From positions 124,001 to 188,000 of the forward strand of contig NZ_LMMZ01000040.1 in the NCBI RefSeq assembly GCF_001422885.1: a stretch of DNA of 64,000 nucleotides, given 5' to 3'. Below the pieces are notes generated by a model. That model ran no database searches. It saw only the letters and a list, made by a program, of their open reading frames with translations, and had not been told where the DNA came from. Source of the DNA: Methylobacterium sp. Leaf104 (lineage in GTDB: Bacteria; Pseudomonadota; Alphaproteobacteria; Rhizobiales; Beijerinckiaceae). Below, in pieces: positions 17,470-26,928 of this stretch. A program made the translations under genes and the position numbers. Numbering within the stretch: position 1 is the stretch's first letter; each line of letters starts with the position of its first letter.

Positions 17470-18363
17470 ATGGACGCCGCCAACCCCCTCGCCACCACCG
17501 CCGCGCCGGCCCGGATCAGCCGGGTCCGCCCCGGCCGCCGGATCGCCGACAAGACCCTGATCCTGGCGAGCACGCTCGCCACCCTGATCGGCATCGTCGT
17601 CCTCGGCTCGATCCTGTTCATGCTGGTGGTCGAGGGCATCAAGGGCTTCTCGCCGACCCTCTTCACCGAGCCGACGCCGGGCCCCGGCTCCGAGGGCGGC
17701 GGCATCGCCAACGCGATCCTGGGCAGCCTGGTGCTGACCTTCCTGGGCATCCTGGTGGCGACCCCGGTCGGCGTGATGGCCGGCACCTTCCTGGCCGAGT
17801 ACGGCCGCAACTCGAAGCTCGCCGACGTCATCCGGTTCCTCAACGACATCCTGCTCTCGGCGCCCTCGATCCTCATCGGCCTGTTCGTCTACACGCTGAT
17901 GGTGCGCCCGATGGGCTCCTATTCCGGCTGGGCCGGCGCGGTGGCGCTCGCCATCATCGCCACCCCGGTCATCGTGCGCACCACCGAGGACATGCTGCGC
18001 CTCGTGCCCTCGACCCTGCGCGAGGCCGGCGCGGCCCTGGGCGCCCCGCCCTCCATCGTGATCAAGAGCATCACCTGGCGGGGGGCCAGCGCCGGCATCG
18101 TCACCGGCATCATCCTGGCGCTCGCCCGCATCGCCGGCGAGACCGCGCCGCTGCTCTTCACCGCGCTCAACAACAACAGCTGGTTCCGCTCCGACCTGAT
18201 GGGCGGCATCCCGAACCTTCCGGTGATGATCTACCAGTTCGCGCTCTCGCCCTACCCGAACTGGCAGCAGCTCGCCTGGGCCGGCGCCCTCCTCATCACC
18301 GTCACGATCCTCGCCCTCTCGATCGTGGCCCGATTCGTGATCAAGACCGAGCGCTCGCGCTGA
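17470..18363 (+). CDS. pstA: Phosphate ABC transporter permease PstA
   Basis: 297 aa, six predicted membrane helices. The PstA-type EAA loop is seen as PSTLREAGAALGAPPSIVIKS, then ARIAGETAPLLFTAL and a C-terminal hydrophobic segment. It is the partner of PstC. There is a 43-nt gap from pstC with a GACGTCAGGAACC leader, and about 50 nt to pstB. Confidence 0.95.
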   Translation: MDAANPLATTAAPARISRVRPGRRIADKTLILASTLATLIGIVVLGSILFMLVVEGIKGFSPTLFTEPTPGPGSEGGGIANAILGSLVLTFLGILVATPVGVMAGTFLAEYGRNSKLADVIRFLNDILLSAPSILIGLFVYTLMVRPMGSYSGWAGAVALAIIATPVIVRTTEDMLRLVPSTLREAGAALGAPPSIVIKSITWRGASAGIVTGIILALARIAGETAPLLFTALNNNSWFRSDLMGGIPNLPVMIYQFALSPYPNWQQLAWAGALLITVTILALSIVARFVIKTERSR

Positions 18364-18414
18364 TCTCCGGCGCGCCGCACCTCCCCGCATTCCGACCGAC
18401 AGGATCTTGAACCG

Positions 18415-19233
18415 ATGAACGCCGCCCCCGGGATCACGTCCGCGCAGCTCACCGGACGCCACAAGGCCGACGAATCCTCACCGGTCCGCATCGCCGTGAA
18501 GGACCTGAACTTCTACTATGGCAGCTTCCATGGCCTGAAGTCGGTCAACCTCAACTTCCACGACCGCCAGGTCACGGCGCTGATCGGCCCCTCGGGCTGC
18601 GGGAAGTCGACCCTGCTGCGCACCTTCAACCGGATCTACAGCCTGTATCCGGACCAGCGCGCGGAGGGCGAGATCCTCCTCGACGGGCAGAACGTCCTCG
18701 ATTCCAAGGTCGACCTCAACGAGCTGCGCTCGCGCATCGGCATGGTGTTCCAGAAGCCGACCCCGTTCCCGATGTCGATCTACGACAACGTCGCCTTCGG
18801 CCTGCGCCTCTACGAGAAGCTGCCCAAGGCCGACCTCGACGTGCGCGTCGAGGAATCCCTGCGCAAGGCCGCCCTCTGGGACGAGGTGAAGGACAAGCTC
18901 AAGCAGTCCGGCATGGGCCTCTCGGGCGGCCAGCAGCAGCGCCTCTGCATCGCCCGCACGGTGGCCCAGCGTCCCGAGGTGATCCTGTTCGACGAGCCGA
19001 CCTCGGCCCTCGACCCGATCTCCACCGGCCGCATCGAGGAGCTGATCGAGCAGCTGCGCTCGGAATTCACCATCGTGATCGTCACGCACAACATGCAGCA
19101 GGCCGCGCGCATCTCGCAGTTCACCGCCTTCATGTACCTCGGCGAGCTGGTGGAATTCGGCCCGACGACGCGCATCTTCATGAATCCGGAGAAGCGCCAG
19201 ACCCAGGACTACATCACCGGCCGCTTCGGCTGA
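18415..19233 (+). CDS. pstB: Phosphate ABC transporter ATPase PstB
   Basis: 272 aa. Walker A GPSGCGKST, a Q-loop in GMVFQKPTPFPMSIYDNV (the PstB fingerprint), signature LSGGQQQRLCIARTVA, Walker B VILFDEPTSALDP and switch His in VIVTHNMQQAARIS. It energises phosphate uptake and, with PhoU, signals phosphate status to PhoR. Confidence 0.96.
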   Translation: MNAAPGITSAQLTGRHKADESSPVRIAVKDLNFYYGSFHGLKSVNLNFHDRQVTALIGPSGCGKSTLLRTFNRIYSLYPDQRAEGEILLDGQNVLDSKVDLNELRSRIGMVFQKPTPFPMSIYDNVAFGLRLYEKLPKADLDVRVEESLRKAALWDEVKDKLKQSGMGLSGGQQQRLCIARTVAQRPEVILFDEPTSALDPISTGRIEELIEQLRSEFTIVIVTHNMQQAARISQFTAFMYLGELVEFGPTTRIFMNPEKRQTQDYITGRFG

Positions 19234-19334
19234 TCCTCGGCAGGCCGGAACCGACCCGCGCGGGCCGGTGGCGGCCCGCGCCAGACACCATCAGGGCGGG
19301 CACCGGACAGGAGGCCCGATCGAGGAGCACACCC

Positions 19335-20060
19335 ATGCCCGACCACATCGTCACCTCCTACGACACCGACCTCGAAGATCTGCGCCGCTCGATCTCCGAG
19401 ATGGGCGGCATCGCCGAGAAGATGATGACCGAGGCCGGAGAGGCCCTGGTGCGCCGGGATTCGCCCCTGGCCCAGGCGGTGATTTCCGCCGATACCCGCC
19501 TCGACACCCTCCAGCGCGAGATCGAGGAGCGGGCGATCCTGCTCATCGCCCGGCGCCAGCCCCTGGCGATCGACCTGCGCGAGACCGTGACGGCGATCCG
19601 CGTCTCGAACGACATCGAGCGCATCGGGGATCTGGCCAAGAACGTCGCCAAGCGCGTGGTCGCGATCGCCGACCAGATCCAGCCGCAGAAGATCGTCATC
19701 GGCGTCCAGCACATGAGCGACCTGGTGCAGGAGCAGCTCAAGGACGTCCTCGACGCCTATGCCAGCCGGGACATCAAGGCCGCCCTCGACGTGTGGGAGC
19801 GCGACGACGCCATCGACGCGCTCTACAACTCGCTGTTCCGCGAACTCCTGACCTACATGATGGAGGATCCGCGCAACATCTCGTTCTGCACGCACCTCCT
19901 GTTCGTGGCCAAGAACATCGAGCGCATCGGCGACCACACCACCAACATCGCCGAGACGATCCACTACCTCGTCACCGGCGAGAACCTCCTGGCCGAGCGC
20001 GAGCGCCCGAAGAACGACGCCTCCAACTACGCCACCGTGGACATGCCCGGCGCGGCCTGA
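19335..20060 (+). CDS. phoU: Phosphate signalling protein PhoU
   Basis: 241 aa, two three-helix PhoU repeats. The metal-binding E-x-x-x-D-type patterns are visible (SNDIERIGDLAKNVAKR and KNIERIGDHTTNIAETI). PhoU represses the Pho response when phosphate is plentiful by linking PstSCAB to PhoR. It lies between pstB and phoB, the usual alphaproteobacterial order. Confidence 0.94.
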   Translation: MPDHIVTSYDTDLEDLRRSISEMGGIAEKMMTEAGEALVRRDSPLAQAVISADTRLDTLQREIEERAILLIARRQPLAIDLRETVTAIRVSNDIERIGDLAKNVAKRVVAIADQIQPQKIVIGVQHMSDLVQEQLKDVLDAYASRDIKAALDVWERDDAIDALYNSLFRELLTYMMEDPRNISFCTHLLFVAKNIERIGDHTTNIAETIHYLVTGENLLAERERPKNDASNYATVDMPGAA

Positions 20061-20089
20061 ACCCGTGCCGGTCTGATCGAAAGCGCACG

Positions 20090-20794
20090 ATGAGTACGCG
20101 TATCCTGATCGTCGAGGACGAGGAGGCCCTGACCCTCCTCCTCCGCTACAACCTCGAGGCCGAGGGATTCATCGTCGACTCGGCCGCGCGCGGCGACGAG
20201 GCGGACCTGCGCCTGCAGGAGCAGGTCCCCGATCTCGTGCTGCTCGACTGGATGCTGCCGGCCCTGTCGGGCATCGAGCTCTGCCGCCGCATCCGCGCCC
20301 GGCGCGAGACCGAGCGGCTGCCGGTGATCATGCTCACCGCCCGCGGCGAGGAGGGCGACCGCATCCGCGGCCTCGGCACGGGGGCGGACGACTACATCGT
20401 GAAGCCGTTCTCGGTGCCCGAGCTCCTCGCCCGGGTCCGTGCCCTCCTGCGCCGGGCCAAGCCCGCCCATGTCGCCAACCTGCTGGTGGCCGGCGACATC
20501 GAGCTCGACCGGGTCAGCCACCGCATCCGCCGGGAAGGCCGCGAGATCCATCTCGGGCCGACGGAGTTCAAGCTCCTCGAATTCCTGATGCAGAGCCCCG
20601 GCCGGGTGTTCTCCCGCGAGCAACTCCTCGACGGCGTCTGGGGCCACGACGTCTATATCGACGAGCGCACGGTCGACGTCCATGTCGGGCGCCTGCGCAA
20701 GGCCCTCAACCGCCCGCGCCAGAGCGACCCGATCCGCACCGTGCGCGGCTCGGGCTACTCCTTCGACGAGATGTTCGAGGCGGAGGCCGAGTAG
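20090..20794 (+). CDS. phoB: Phosphate regulon response regulator PhoB
   Basis: 234 aa OmpR-type regulator. The receiver has the acidic pair E9-D10, phosphoacceptor Asp53 (LLDWMLP) and Lys105 (YIVKPF). The winged-helix domain has GPTEFKLLEFLMQSPGRVFSREQLLDGVWG and the recognition helix region TVDVHVGRLRKAL. It should bind the CTGTCAT-type box upstream of pstS. No phoR kinase gene is in the window. The ATG at 20090 is 29 nt after phoU. Confidence 0.95.
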   Translation: MSTRILIVEDEEALTLLLRYNLEAEGFIVDSAARGDEADLRLQEQVPDLVLLDWMLPALSGIELCRRIRARRETERLPVIMLTARGEEGDRIRGLGTGADDYIVKPFSVPELLARVRALLRRAKPAHVANLLVAGDIELDRVSHRIRREGREIHLGPTEFKLLEFLMQSPGRVFSREQLLDGVWGHDVYIDERTVDVHVGRLRKALNRPRQSDPIRTVRGSGYSFDEMFEAEAE

Positions 20795-20863
20795 CTCAGC
20801 CGAGTAACTCGACCGAAGAGCCGGCCCCGAACGGCCGATTGCAGTCGGCGCCCGGGTTCGCCC

Positions 20864-21913
20864 TCAGGCGAACAGCATCGTGTCGGTGGGCAGGTGGACG
20901 GTGAAGCCCTTGCCCTCGTCGACCCAGTTCGGGCCGGCGGCGCCGTGGTTGATGCCGTTGGCCTCCTCGGCACTGCCGGCGAAGTGATGCTGGCCGGTCT
21001 GGGTGTTGTAGAAGCGCTCCAGAGTCAGTCCGCCCGACGCACTCGCATCCGCATAGGCCTCGAAGGCCACGCCCTCGTACTTGTAGCTCGGCGCGGTCTT
21101 CAGGACCTGGTCGCGCTCGGCGACGCTCGTCGTGAAGAAGTGGGCGTTCGAGACCGTGTCGAAGAACCGGAACACGTCGACGGTGTCGGCGCCCTTGGCC
21201 GGAGTCGCCCACGGGGTGCCCTCGTAGGTGAACCACGGCAGCGTCTGCTGGATCTGCAGCTTCTCCGCTGTGCTCGTCGTATAGAAGTGATCGCCCGTAT
21301 GCGTGTCGTAGAAGCGGTACACCGCCGTGACGGCGCTGGTGACGGGGCTGGCGGTGACGGGGGCCGCCGGGGTCGCCGGGGTCGCGACGACCACCGCCGG
21401 GGCGCTCGGCGCGCCGTAGAGAGCCTGGATGCCCGCGATGTCGCCGGCGCCGAGGGTGGTGATGGCGGGATTGAGGACCGCGTTCATCACCTCGGGCTTG
21501 GCATTGTAATGGTCGAGCCCGAGGGCGTGGCCGATCTCGTGCAGGGCGACGACGGCGAGGTCGACGTTCTGGTTGCTGATCACGCGGGCGCCGGAGGCGT
21601 GCCAGCCCTCGCCGGTGTCGAAGGTCACGGCGGCGGATTGCATGCGCTGGCCGCTGTAGGAATAGTTGGCGTAGCCCAGGGTGTTGCCGAGGCCGTCGAT
21701 GCCGCCGAGGGTGAAGTCGATCTGAGCGGTCGCCGTCGAGGCGACTTGCTGGAACGCGATGTTCGCGGCGGCGGCCCAGGTCGCGAAGGCGCCCTGGAGG
21801 ATGCCGAGGAAGGTGGTCGGGATCGTGCCGTCGACGGCCCAGGTCACGGTGCCACCGCCCGTTCCCGCCGCGCCCGCGCCCCAGCGCGGACCCTCCAGCG
21901 CATAATCCCCCAT
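20864..21913 (-). CDS. Matrixin-type metalloprotease with C-terminal DUF5648-like repeats
   Basis: 349 aa. The zinc site HEIGHALGLDH (H125, E126, H129, H135) and Met-turn at M143 identify an M10A/matrixin-like peptidase domain (about 20-170). An Ala/Pro/Val linker follows, then three imperfect repeats starting YRFYDTHTGDHFYTT, FRFFDTVSNAHFFTT and ERFYNTQTGQHHFAG. These resemble the DUF5648 lectin-like repeats of secreted proteins. There is no N-terminal signal peptide, so export, if any, is probably by a type I system. It is convergent with phoB. Confidence 0.78.
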   Translation of the reverse strand: MGDYALEGPRWGAGAAGTGGGTVTWAVDGTIPTTFLGILQGAFATWAAAANIAFQQVASTATAQIDFTLGGIDGLGNTLGYANYSYSGQRMQSAAVTFDTGEGWHASGARVISNQNVDLAVVALHEIGHALGLDHYNAKPEVMNAVLNPAITTLGAGDIAGIQALYGAPSAPAVVVATPATPAAPVTASPVTSAVTAVYRFYDTHTGDHFYTTSTAEKLQIQQTLPWFTYEGTPWATPAKGADTVDVFRFFDTVSNAHFFTTSVAERDQVLKTAPSYKYEGVAFEAYADASASGGLTLERFYNTQTGQHHFAGSAEEANGINHGAAGPNWVDEGKGFTVHLPTDTMLFA

Positions 21914-21993
21914 CGGCTCCCCTCCCGTCCGTTCGGGCCAGGGTCGGTCGGAGAGCTTACGATTGCCTTAACCGCACCCGCCGGTGCAGTCCC

Positions 21994-22803
21994 TCACACG
22001 ATGCTGCGGACGACGCCGCCATCGACGCGAAGCGCCGCGCCGCTGGTGGCGCTGGCGGCCGGGCTGCAGATGTAGGCGACCATGCTGGCGACCTCCTCGA
22101 CGGTGGCGAGGCGGCCGATCAGCGAGGTCGGGCGGTGCTCGGCGACGAAGGCGCGGCCCGCGGCGTCGAGGTCGACCTCGCCTCCCGTTCCCGCCTGACC
22201 CTGCGCCATGCTCTTCATGAACTCGGCCACGCCCTCCGACAGGGTCGGGCCCGGCAGCACGCTGTTCACGGTGACGCCGCTGCCGGACACGGTCTCGGCG
22301 AGGCCGCGGGCGACGGCGAGCTGCGCGGTCTTCGTCATTCCGTAATGGACCATCTCCACCGGGATGTTCACGCCGGATTCGGAGGAGATGAAGACCACAC
22401 GGCCCCAGCCGCGCGCCACCATGCCGGGGGTGTAGGCCCGCGACAGGCGTACGCCGCTCATCACGTTGGTGTCGAAGAAGCGATGCCAGTCCTCGTCCGG
22501 GATCTCGAAGAAGGGCTTGGGCTCGAAGATGCCGGTGTTGTTCACGAGGATGTCGACGTCCGGCAGACCCGAGACCACGCGGGCCGCGCCGTCCGGGTTG
22601 GCGACGTCGCCGGGCGCTCCGATGAAGCCGGCATGGCCGGTCTCCCGCTTCAGGCGCTCGACGGCGTCGCGGACGCGGTCCTGGGTGCGCCCGTTGATCG
22701 CCACGTTGGCCCCGAGTTCGCCCAGCGCCTTGGCGATGGCGTAGCCGATGCCGCTGGTGGATCCGCTGACGAGGGCGCGCTTGCCGGACAGGTCGAGATG
22801 CAT
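21994..22803 (-). CDS. Short-chain dehydrogenase/reductase (SDR)
   Basis: 269 aa classical SDR. Rossmann motif GSTSGIGYAIA, NNTG (usually NNAG) after VDILV, catalytic Ser in VFISSESG, and Y-x-x-x-K as YGMTK. The C-terminal IGRLATVEEVASMVAYICS and GAALRVDGG are typical. The NADP(H)/NAD(H)-linked substrate cannot be inferred. AAGGA lies at a good distance before the ATG at 22803. Confidence 0.88.
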   Translation of the reverse strand: MHLDLSGKRALVSGSTSGIGYAIAKALGELGANVAINGRTQDRVRDAVERLKRETGHAGFIGAPGDVANPDGAARVVSGLPDVDILVNNTGIFEPKPFFEIPDEDWHRFFDTNVMSGVRLSRAYTPGMVARGWGRVVFISSESGVNIPVEMVHYGMTKTAQLAVARGLAETVSGSGVTVNSVLPGPTLSEGVAEFMKSMAQGQAGTGGEVDLDAAGRAFVAEHRPTSLIGRLATVEEVASMVAYICSPAASATSGAALRVDGGVVRSIV

Positions 22804-22926
22804 GGGATCGTCCTTCGTGAGGGTCTCGGCCCCCGTGCGGCCTGTGCCCGCCCACGGGCCGGGGCCATGGGTGGCCTTCGTGCGGATCAACGCGCGGGAC
22901 GGGTCCTGGTGCGATCACCCGCCGCT

Positions 22927-24321
22927 TCAGCCCTCCGGCCGCCGCCGCAGGACGCTCGTCACCGCGCCGAGGCTCGCGAGACCGACGGCGCACCACAGGG
23001 TCGCGGCCACCGGGCCGGCCGGCGCGCTTCCGTGGTGCAGCCCGAAGATCACCGCCACCAGGGCGGCGCCGAAGGACTGGCCGGTGAGGCGCGCGGTGGA
23101 TTGCATGCCGCTCGCCCCGCCGCTGCGGTCGCGCGGGGCGCTGGTGATGATGACCTTGTTGTTGGGGGACTGGAACAGGCCGAAGCCGAGGCCGCACAGC
23201 GTGAGGCGCCAGGCGATGTCGAGGTGCGAGGCGCCCTCGGGCAGCAGCGCGGTCGCCGCGAGGCCGGTGGCCATCAGGGCGAGGCCGAGGCCGCCGAGCA
23301 GCCCCGGGGCGTAGCGGTCGGCGAGGCGCCCCGAGATCGGCGCCATCAGGGCGATGGCGATCGGCCACGGCGTCATCAGGAAGCCGGTCTGCGTCTCGGA
23401 GAGGTGCAGCACGTCCTGGAAGTAGAAGGGCAGGGCGACGTAGGCCATCATCTGCGCCGAGAAGGAGGCGATCGAGCTCGCCATCGACAGCGCGAAGGCC
23501 GGGATCCGCAGGAGGTCGACGGGCAGGAGCGGGCGCGCCATCCGGGTCTGCGTCCAGACGAAGACCGCGCCGATCGCCAGAGCCGCACCGATCTCCGCCA
23601 GCGCCACCCCCCGCGTCGCCGGGTCGCCGAGGCCGTCGACGCCGATGATGAGGAGCCCGAAGGTCAGGGCGTTGAGGACGGCGCTGCGGAGGTCGAAGCG
23701 CCCGCCGCTCCGGGGCGTCACCGGGAGGGTGCGGGCGCCCACCGTCAGCGCGACGAGACCCACCGGCAGGTTGACGAGGAACAGCCAGGGCCAGGTCGCC
23801 ACGGACAGGATCGCGGCCGCCACCGTCGGCCCTGCGGCGGAGGCCATCGCCACCACGAGGGCGACGTTGCCGACGCCGCGCCCGATCAGCCGGTGCGGGT
23901 AGATGAAGCGCACCAGGGCGATGTTCACGCTCATGATCCCGGCCGCCCCCAGTCCCTGGGCGATCCGCGCCGCCACCAGCCAGTCGAGGGTGGGGGCGAA
24001 GGCGCAGGCCACCGAGGCCGCCGTGAACAGGACGAGGCCGGTGAGATAGACCCGTCGATAGCCGAGGATGTCGCCGAGGGACGCGAGCGGGAGCAGCGCG
24101 GCCGTCACCGCGATCTGGAAGCTGTTGGTCACGAAGATCGCCGCGGAGGGCTCGACCGCGAGATCCTTGGCGATCACCGGCAGGGCGACGTTGACGATCG
24201 CTCCGTCGAGCACCGCCATGGTCATGGCGAGGCCGATCGCCAGGAGCGCCAGCATGCGCTCGCGCACCGGCAATCCGTCCGTCACGGGCTCTGCCGCGGC
24301 GCTGGGGGCATGCTTCGTCAT
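22927..24321 (-). CDS. MFS efflux transporter, DHA2 (EmrB/QacA) type
   Basis: 463 aa with about 14 predicted membrane helices. The DHA2 fingerprint is visible: LDGAIVNVALPVIAKDL (motif D1), LGDILGYRRVYLTG (motif A), and RIAQGLGAAGIM (motif B/C region). It probably exports drugs or small organic compounds with proton antiport. The ATG at 24321 leaves a short hydrophilic N-terminus. It is divergent from the hydrolase gene at 24471, so the 149 nt between them should contain both promoters. Confidence 0.88.
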   Translation of the reverse strand: MTKHAPSAAAEPVTDGLPVRERMLALLAIGLAMTMAVLDGAIVNVALPVIAKDLAVEPSAAIFVTNSFQIAVTAALLPLASLGDILGYRRVYLTGLVLFTAASVACAFAPTLDWLVAARIAQGLGAAGIMSVNIALVRFIYPHRLIGRGVGNVALVVAMASAAGPTVAAAILSVATWPWLFLVNLPVGLVALTVGARTLPVTPRSGGRFDLRSAVLNALTFGLLIIGVDGLGDPATRGVALAEIGAALAIGAVFVWTQTRMARPLLPVDLLRIPAFALSMASSIASFSAQMMAYVALPFYFQDVLHLSETQTGFLMTPWPIAIALMAPISGRLADRYAPGLLGGLGLALMATGLAATALLPEGASHLDIAWRLTLCGLGFGLFQSPNNKVIITSAPRDRSGGASGMQSTARLTGQSFGAALVAVIFGLHHGSAPAGPVAATLWCAVGLASLGAVTSVLRRRPEG

Positions 24322-24470
24322 GGGCGGACCCGTGGGACGCTGCGGCGGGTTTCGCAAGGGCCGGCGCGACTCGGCGTGTCCTTTGTCACCTCGATCCGGC
24401 GGTCCGCGGCCGGAACCTGCGCTATGTCGAACGGGACGCGCCCGACCGCGCGCCGCTGCCGGGAACCCAC

Positions 24471-25490
24471 ATGGACGCGCTCCTCAAGATCTCCGCCCTC
24501 CTGCTGGCGGCCCAGATGTCCCTGGCGCCGGTCTCCGCCCAGACCGCCGGGACGGACGCCGCACCCCTCGGCATCGGGCTCGAGGGCTTCGCCTATCCCT
24601 ATCCGGTCTTCTTCCTCGAGCGGATGCGCGACGGCGAGCGCCAGCGCCTCGCCTACATGGACGTGGCCGCCGAGGGCCAGGCCAACGGGCGCACCGTCCT
24701 CCTCCTGCACGGGCGCAATTTCCCGTCGAGCTACTGGCAGCCGGTGATCCAGGCGCTCACCCGCGCGGGCTACCGCGTGGTCGCTCCGGACCAGCTCGGC
24801 TTCGGCAAGTCGGCCAAGCCCGTGGGGGCCTACACCTTCGACGCGATGGCGGCCGACACCGTGGCGCTGCTCGATTCCCTGAGCCTGCCGCGGGTCGACG
24901 TGGTGGCCCATTCCATGGGCGGCATGCTGGCGGTGCGCCTGACCCGCAACGCCCCGACGCGGGTCAACAGCCTCGTGCTCGAAGCACCGATCGGCCTGGA
25001 GGATTACCGGTTCACGGTGCCGCCGGTCTCCGACGCCACCCTGCTGCGCCTGGAGGGCGACGCCACCGCGGAGTCCTACCGGCGCCAGCTCGTGACCAAC
25101 TACGCCCTGTCGCTGCCGGCCTCGGCCATCGAGCCCTTCGTGTCCCTGCGCGAGCGGGTGAAGGGCTCGGGCGAGTATCCGCGCTGGCTCCAGTCCTTCG
25201 TCAATTCCTACCAGGCGATCTGGGGCCAGCCGGTGGTGCACGAGCTCCCGCTGATCCCGGTCCCGACGCTCTTCGTCATGGGCGAGAACGACCACAACGC
25301 GCCCGGCAAGCCCTTCGCGCCGGAAGCCCTGCGGGCGGGAATGGGACGCAATGCCGAGCATGCGCGGACGCTGGCCGGCCAGATGCCGAGCGGCCGCGCC
25401 GTGGTCCTTCCGGGCATCGGCCACCTCGTCCACATGGAGGCGACGGACCAGTTCAACCGCCTGACGCTCGAATTCCTCGACGGGCAATGA
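24471..25490 (+). CDS. Exported alpha/beta hydrolase
   Basis: 339 aa with a signal peptide (LLKISALLLAAQMSLAPVSA). Alpha/beta-hydrolase motifs: oxyanion HGRNFPSSYW, nucleophile Ser in AHSMGGMLAV, acid residue in FVMGENDHNAPGK, and catalytic His in GIGHLVHME. It is likely a periplasmic esterase or related enzyme; the substrate is unknown. It is followed 30 nt later by a dehydrogenase gene and may share its transcript. Confidence 0.87.
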   Translation: MDALLKISALLLAAQMSLAPVSAQTAGTDAAPLGIGLEGFAYPYPVFFLERMRDGERQRLAYMDVAAEGQANGRTVLLLHGRNFPSSYWQPVIQALTRAGYRVVAPDQLGFGKSAKPVGAYTFDAMAADTVALLDSLSLPRVDVVAHSMGGMLAVRLTRNAPTRVNSLVLEAPIGLEDYRFTVPPVSDATLLRLEGDATAESYRRQLVTNYALSLPASAIEPFVSLRERVKGSGEYPRWLQSFVNSYQAIWGQPVVHELPLIPVPTLFVMGENDHNAPGKPFAPEALRAGMGRNAEHARTLAGQMPSGRAVVLPGIGHLVHMEATDQFNRLTLEFLDGQ

Positions 25491-25520
25491 GCGCCGGGCC
25501 ACCGCAACGGGAGACACGTC

Positions 25521-26396
25521 ATGGGCATGGATGTCGGGATGATCGGCCTCGGCCGGATGGGCCGCGGCATGGCGGCGAGCCTGGTCCGGGCCGGGCACAG
25601 GGTGCGGGTCTGGAACCGCTCGGCCGGCGCGGCCGACGGGCTCGCCGGGGTGACGCCGGTGGCGCGCGCCGCCGAGGCCTTCGCGGGGGATGCGGCGATC
25701 ACCATGCTGGCCGACGACGCGGCCCTGCGCGCGGTGATCGTCGCGGGCGGCCTCCTCGACGGCGGGACCCGCCCGGGCCTCCACCTTTCCATGAGCACGA
25801 TCTCGGTGGCCCTGGCCCAGGACCTCGCCGCGATCCACGCCCGGGCCGGCGTGCCCTACATCGCCGCCCCGGTCTTCGGACGCCCCGACGTCGCCGAGGC
25901 CGGCGCCCTGAACATCGTGGCCGCCGGAGACCCGGAGGCGGTGGCGCGGGCGCAGCCGCTCCTCGACGCGATGGGCGCCCGGACCTGGGGCTTCGGATCG
26001 GAGCCGCACCGCGCCAACGCGGTCAAGCTCGCGGGCAACTTCATGCTGATCTCGGCGATCGAGGCAATGGGGGAGGCAGCCGCCCTCGCGGAGGGGCATG
26101 GGGTGCCGGGGGCCGACCTCCTCGAGCTCCTGACCGGCACCCTGTTCGCCTCGCCGGTCTACAAGAATTACGGCGCCCTCATCGCCGCCCGGCGCTACGA
26201 ACCGCCGGGATTCAACCTCAGGCTCGGCGCCAAGGATGTCGGGCTGGCGCTGGCCGCGGCCGGGGCGGCCGGCGTGCCGATGCCCTTCGCCAGCGTCCTG
26301 CGCGACAACCTGATCGAGGCGATCGGCCACGGCGATGCCGACAAGGACCTCGCGGCCCTGGCGGAGGTCGCGCGCCGGCGCGGCCGGACCGGCTGA
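25521..26396 (+). CDS. 3-hydroxyisobutyrate dehydrogenase-like NAD(P) oxidoreductase
   Basis: 291 aa. Rossmann motif VGMIGLGRMGRGMAASL, then the family pattern with FGRPDVAEAGAL replacing the usual substrate box, and the catalytic Lys in NAVKLAGNFML (typically GxxGxGxxxKxxN). The C-terminal helical domain has LGAKDVGLALAAA. Such beta-hydroxyacid dehydrogenases include GarR, MmsB, imine reductases and succinic-semialdehyde reductases; the substrate is not determined. Confidence 0.85.
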   Translation: MGMDVGMIGLGRMGRGMAASLVRAGHRVRVWNRSAGAADGLAGVTPVARAAEAFAGDAAITMLADDAALRAVIVAGGLLDGGTRPGLHLSMSTISVALAQDLAAIHARAGVPYIAAPVFGRPDVAEAGALNIVAAGDPEAVARAQPLLDAMGARTWGFGSEPHRANAVKLAGNFMLISAIEAMGEAAALAEGHGVPGADLLELLTGTLFASPVYKNYGALIAARRYEPPGFNLRLGAKDVGLALAAAGAAGVPMPFASVLRDNLIEAIGHGDADKDLAALAEVARRRGRTG

Positions 26397-26414
26397 GGCT
26401 CGAAATCTGCCCGC

Positions 26415-26774
26415 TCAGCGGCTGAAGACGAACAGGGACACGCCCACCACCACCGGCACCAGGGCGGCGACGCCGATGAACAGCGGCATGATCCAGCCGC
26501 TGCCGCTCTCGGGCTTGGCGGCCTCCCGCGCCTTCGGCGGCGCGGCCTCGGTCTTCCGGGCGAGCGCGATGCGGTCATGCGAGGGCGCGTTGCCGGCCGC
26601 CTCGTCGTCGGTGCCGAGCTGCGACAGGCCCGGGTCGTACTGGGCGATCTTGTCCCCGGTCCGGCCGCTGTCGATGTCCGCCTTCAGCATGGCGGTGGTC
26701 GGCCGCTCGGACTCGGACGGTGTCGCGACCGCGAGGTTGCCCGGGGTGGGGGGTGTTTCGGATCGTAGGGTCAT
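26415..26774 (-). CDS. Tail-anchored small membrane protein
   Basis: 119 aa, no known family. The N-terminal 90 residues are polar and probably disordered; a single hydrophobic helix (about 95-116, MPLFIGVAALVPVVVGVSLF) ends just before the C-terminal FSR. This is a C-tail-anchored layout. A near-consensus EcfG-type promoter lies about 40 nt upstream (see 26814-26838), so it may belong to the general stress response. Confidence 0.65.
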   Translation of the reverse strand: MTLRSETPPTPGNLAVATPSESERPTTAMLKADIDSGRTGDKIAQYDPGLSQLGTDDEAAGNAPSHDRIALARKTEAAPPKAREAAKPESGSGWIMPLFIGVAALVPVVVGVSLFVFSR

Positions 26775-26813
26775 GCGGGGGCTCCGTCGCTTGGGGCGCA
26801 TCTGTGAGGGAGC

Positions 26814-26838
26814 AACGCGCCATGGCCTCGCCCGTTCG
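26814..26838 (-). promoter_or_regulatory. EcfG-like promoter, upstream of 26774
   Basis: Read on the minus strand: CGAAC at 26838-26834, 16 bp spacer, CGTT at 26817-26814. The general stress sigma factor EcfG recognises GGAAC-N16/17-cGTT in Methylobacterium. One -35 base differs from consensus; the spacing and -10 are exact. It sits about 40 nt before the ATG at 26774. Confidence 0.5.
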
Positions 26839-26928
26839 CCGCCCGCTCTGACGCAGGAACGCTCGATGCTTCGGAGCCCCGGACATCGCCAGGAGCCCCG
26901 CTTCGAGAAGATCCGGATGCGACTCCGG

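Noticed and set aside
20815..20850. Terminator after phoB
   Set aside because: Only 5-bp stems are possible; too weak to list.
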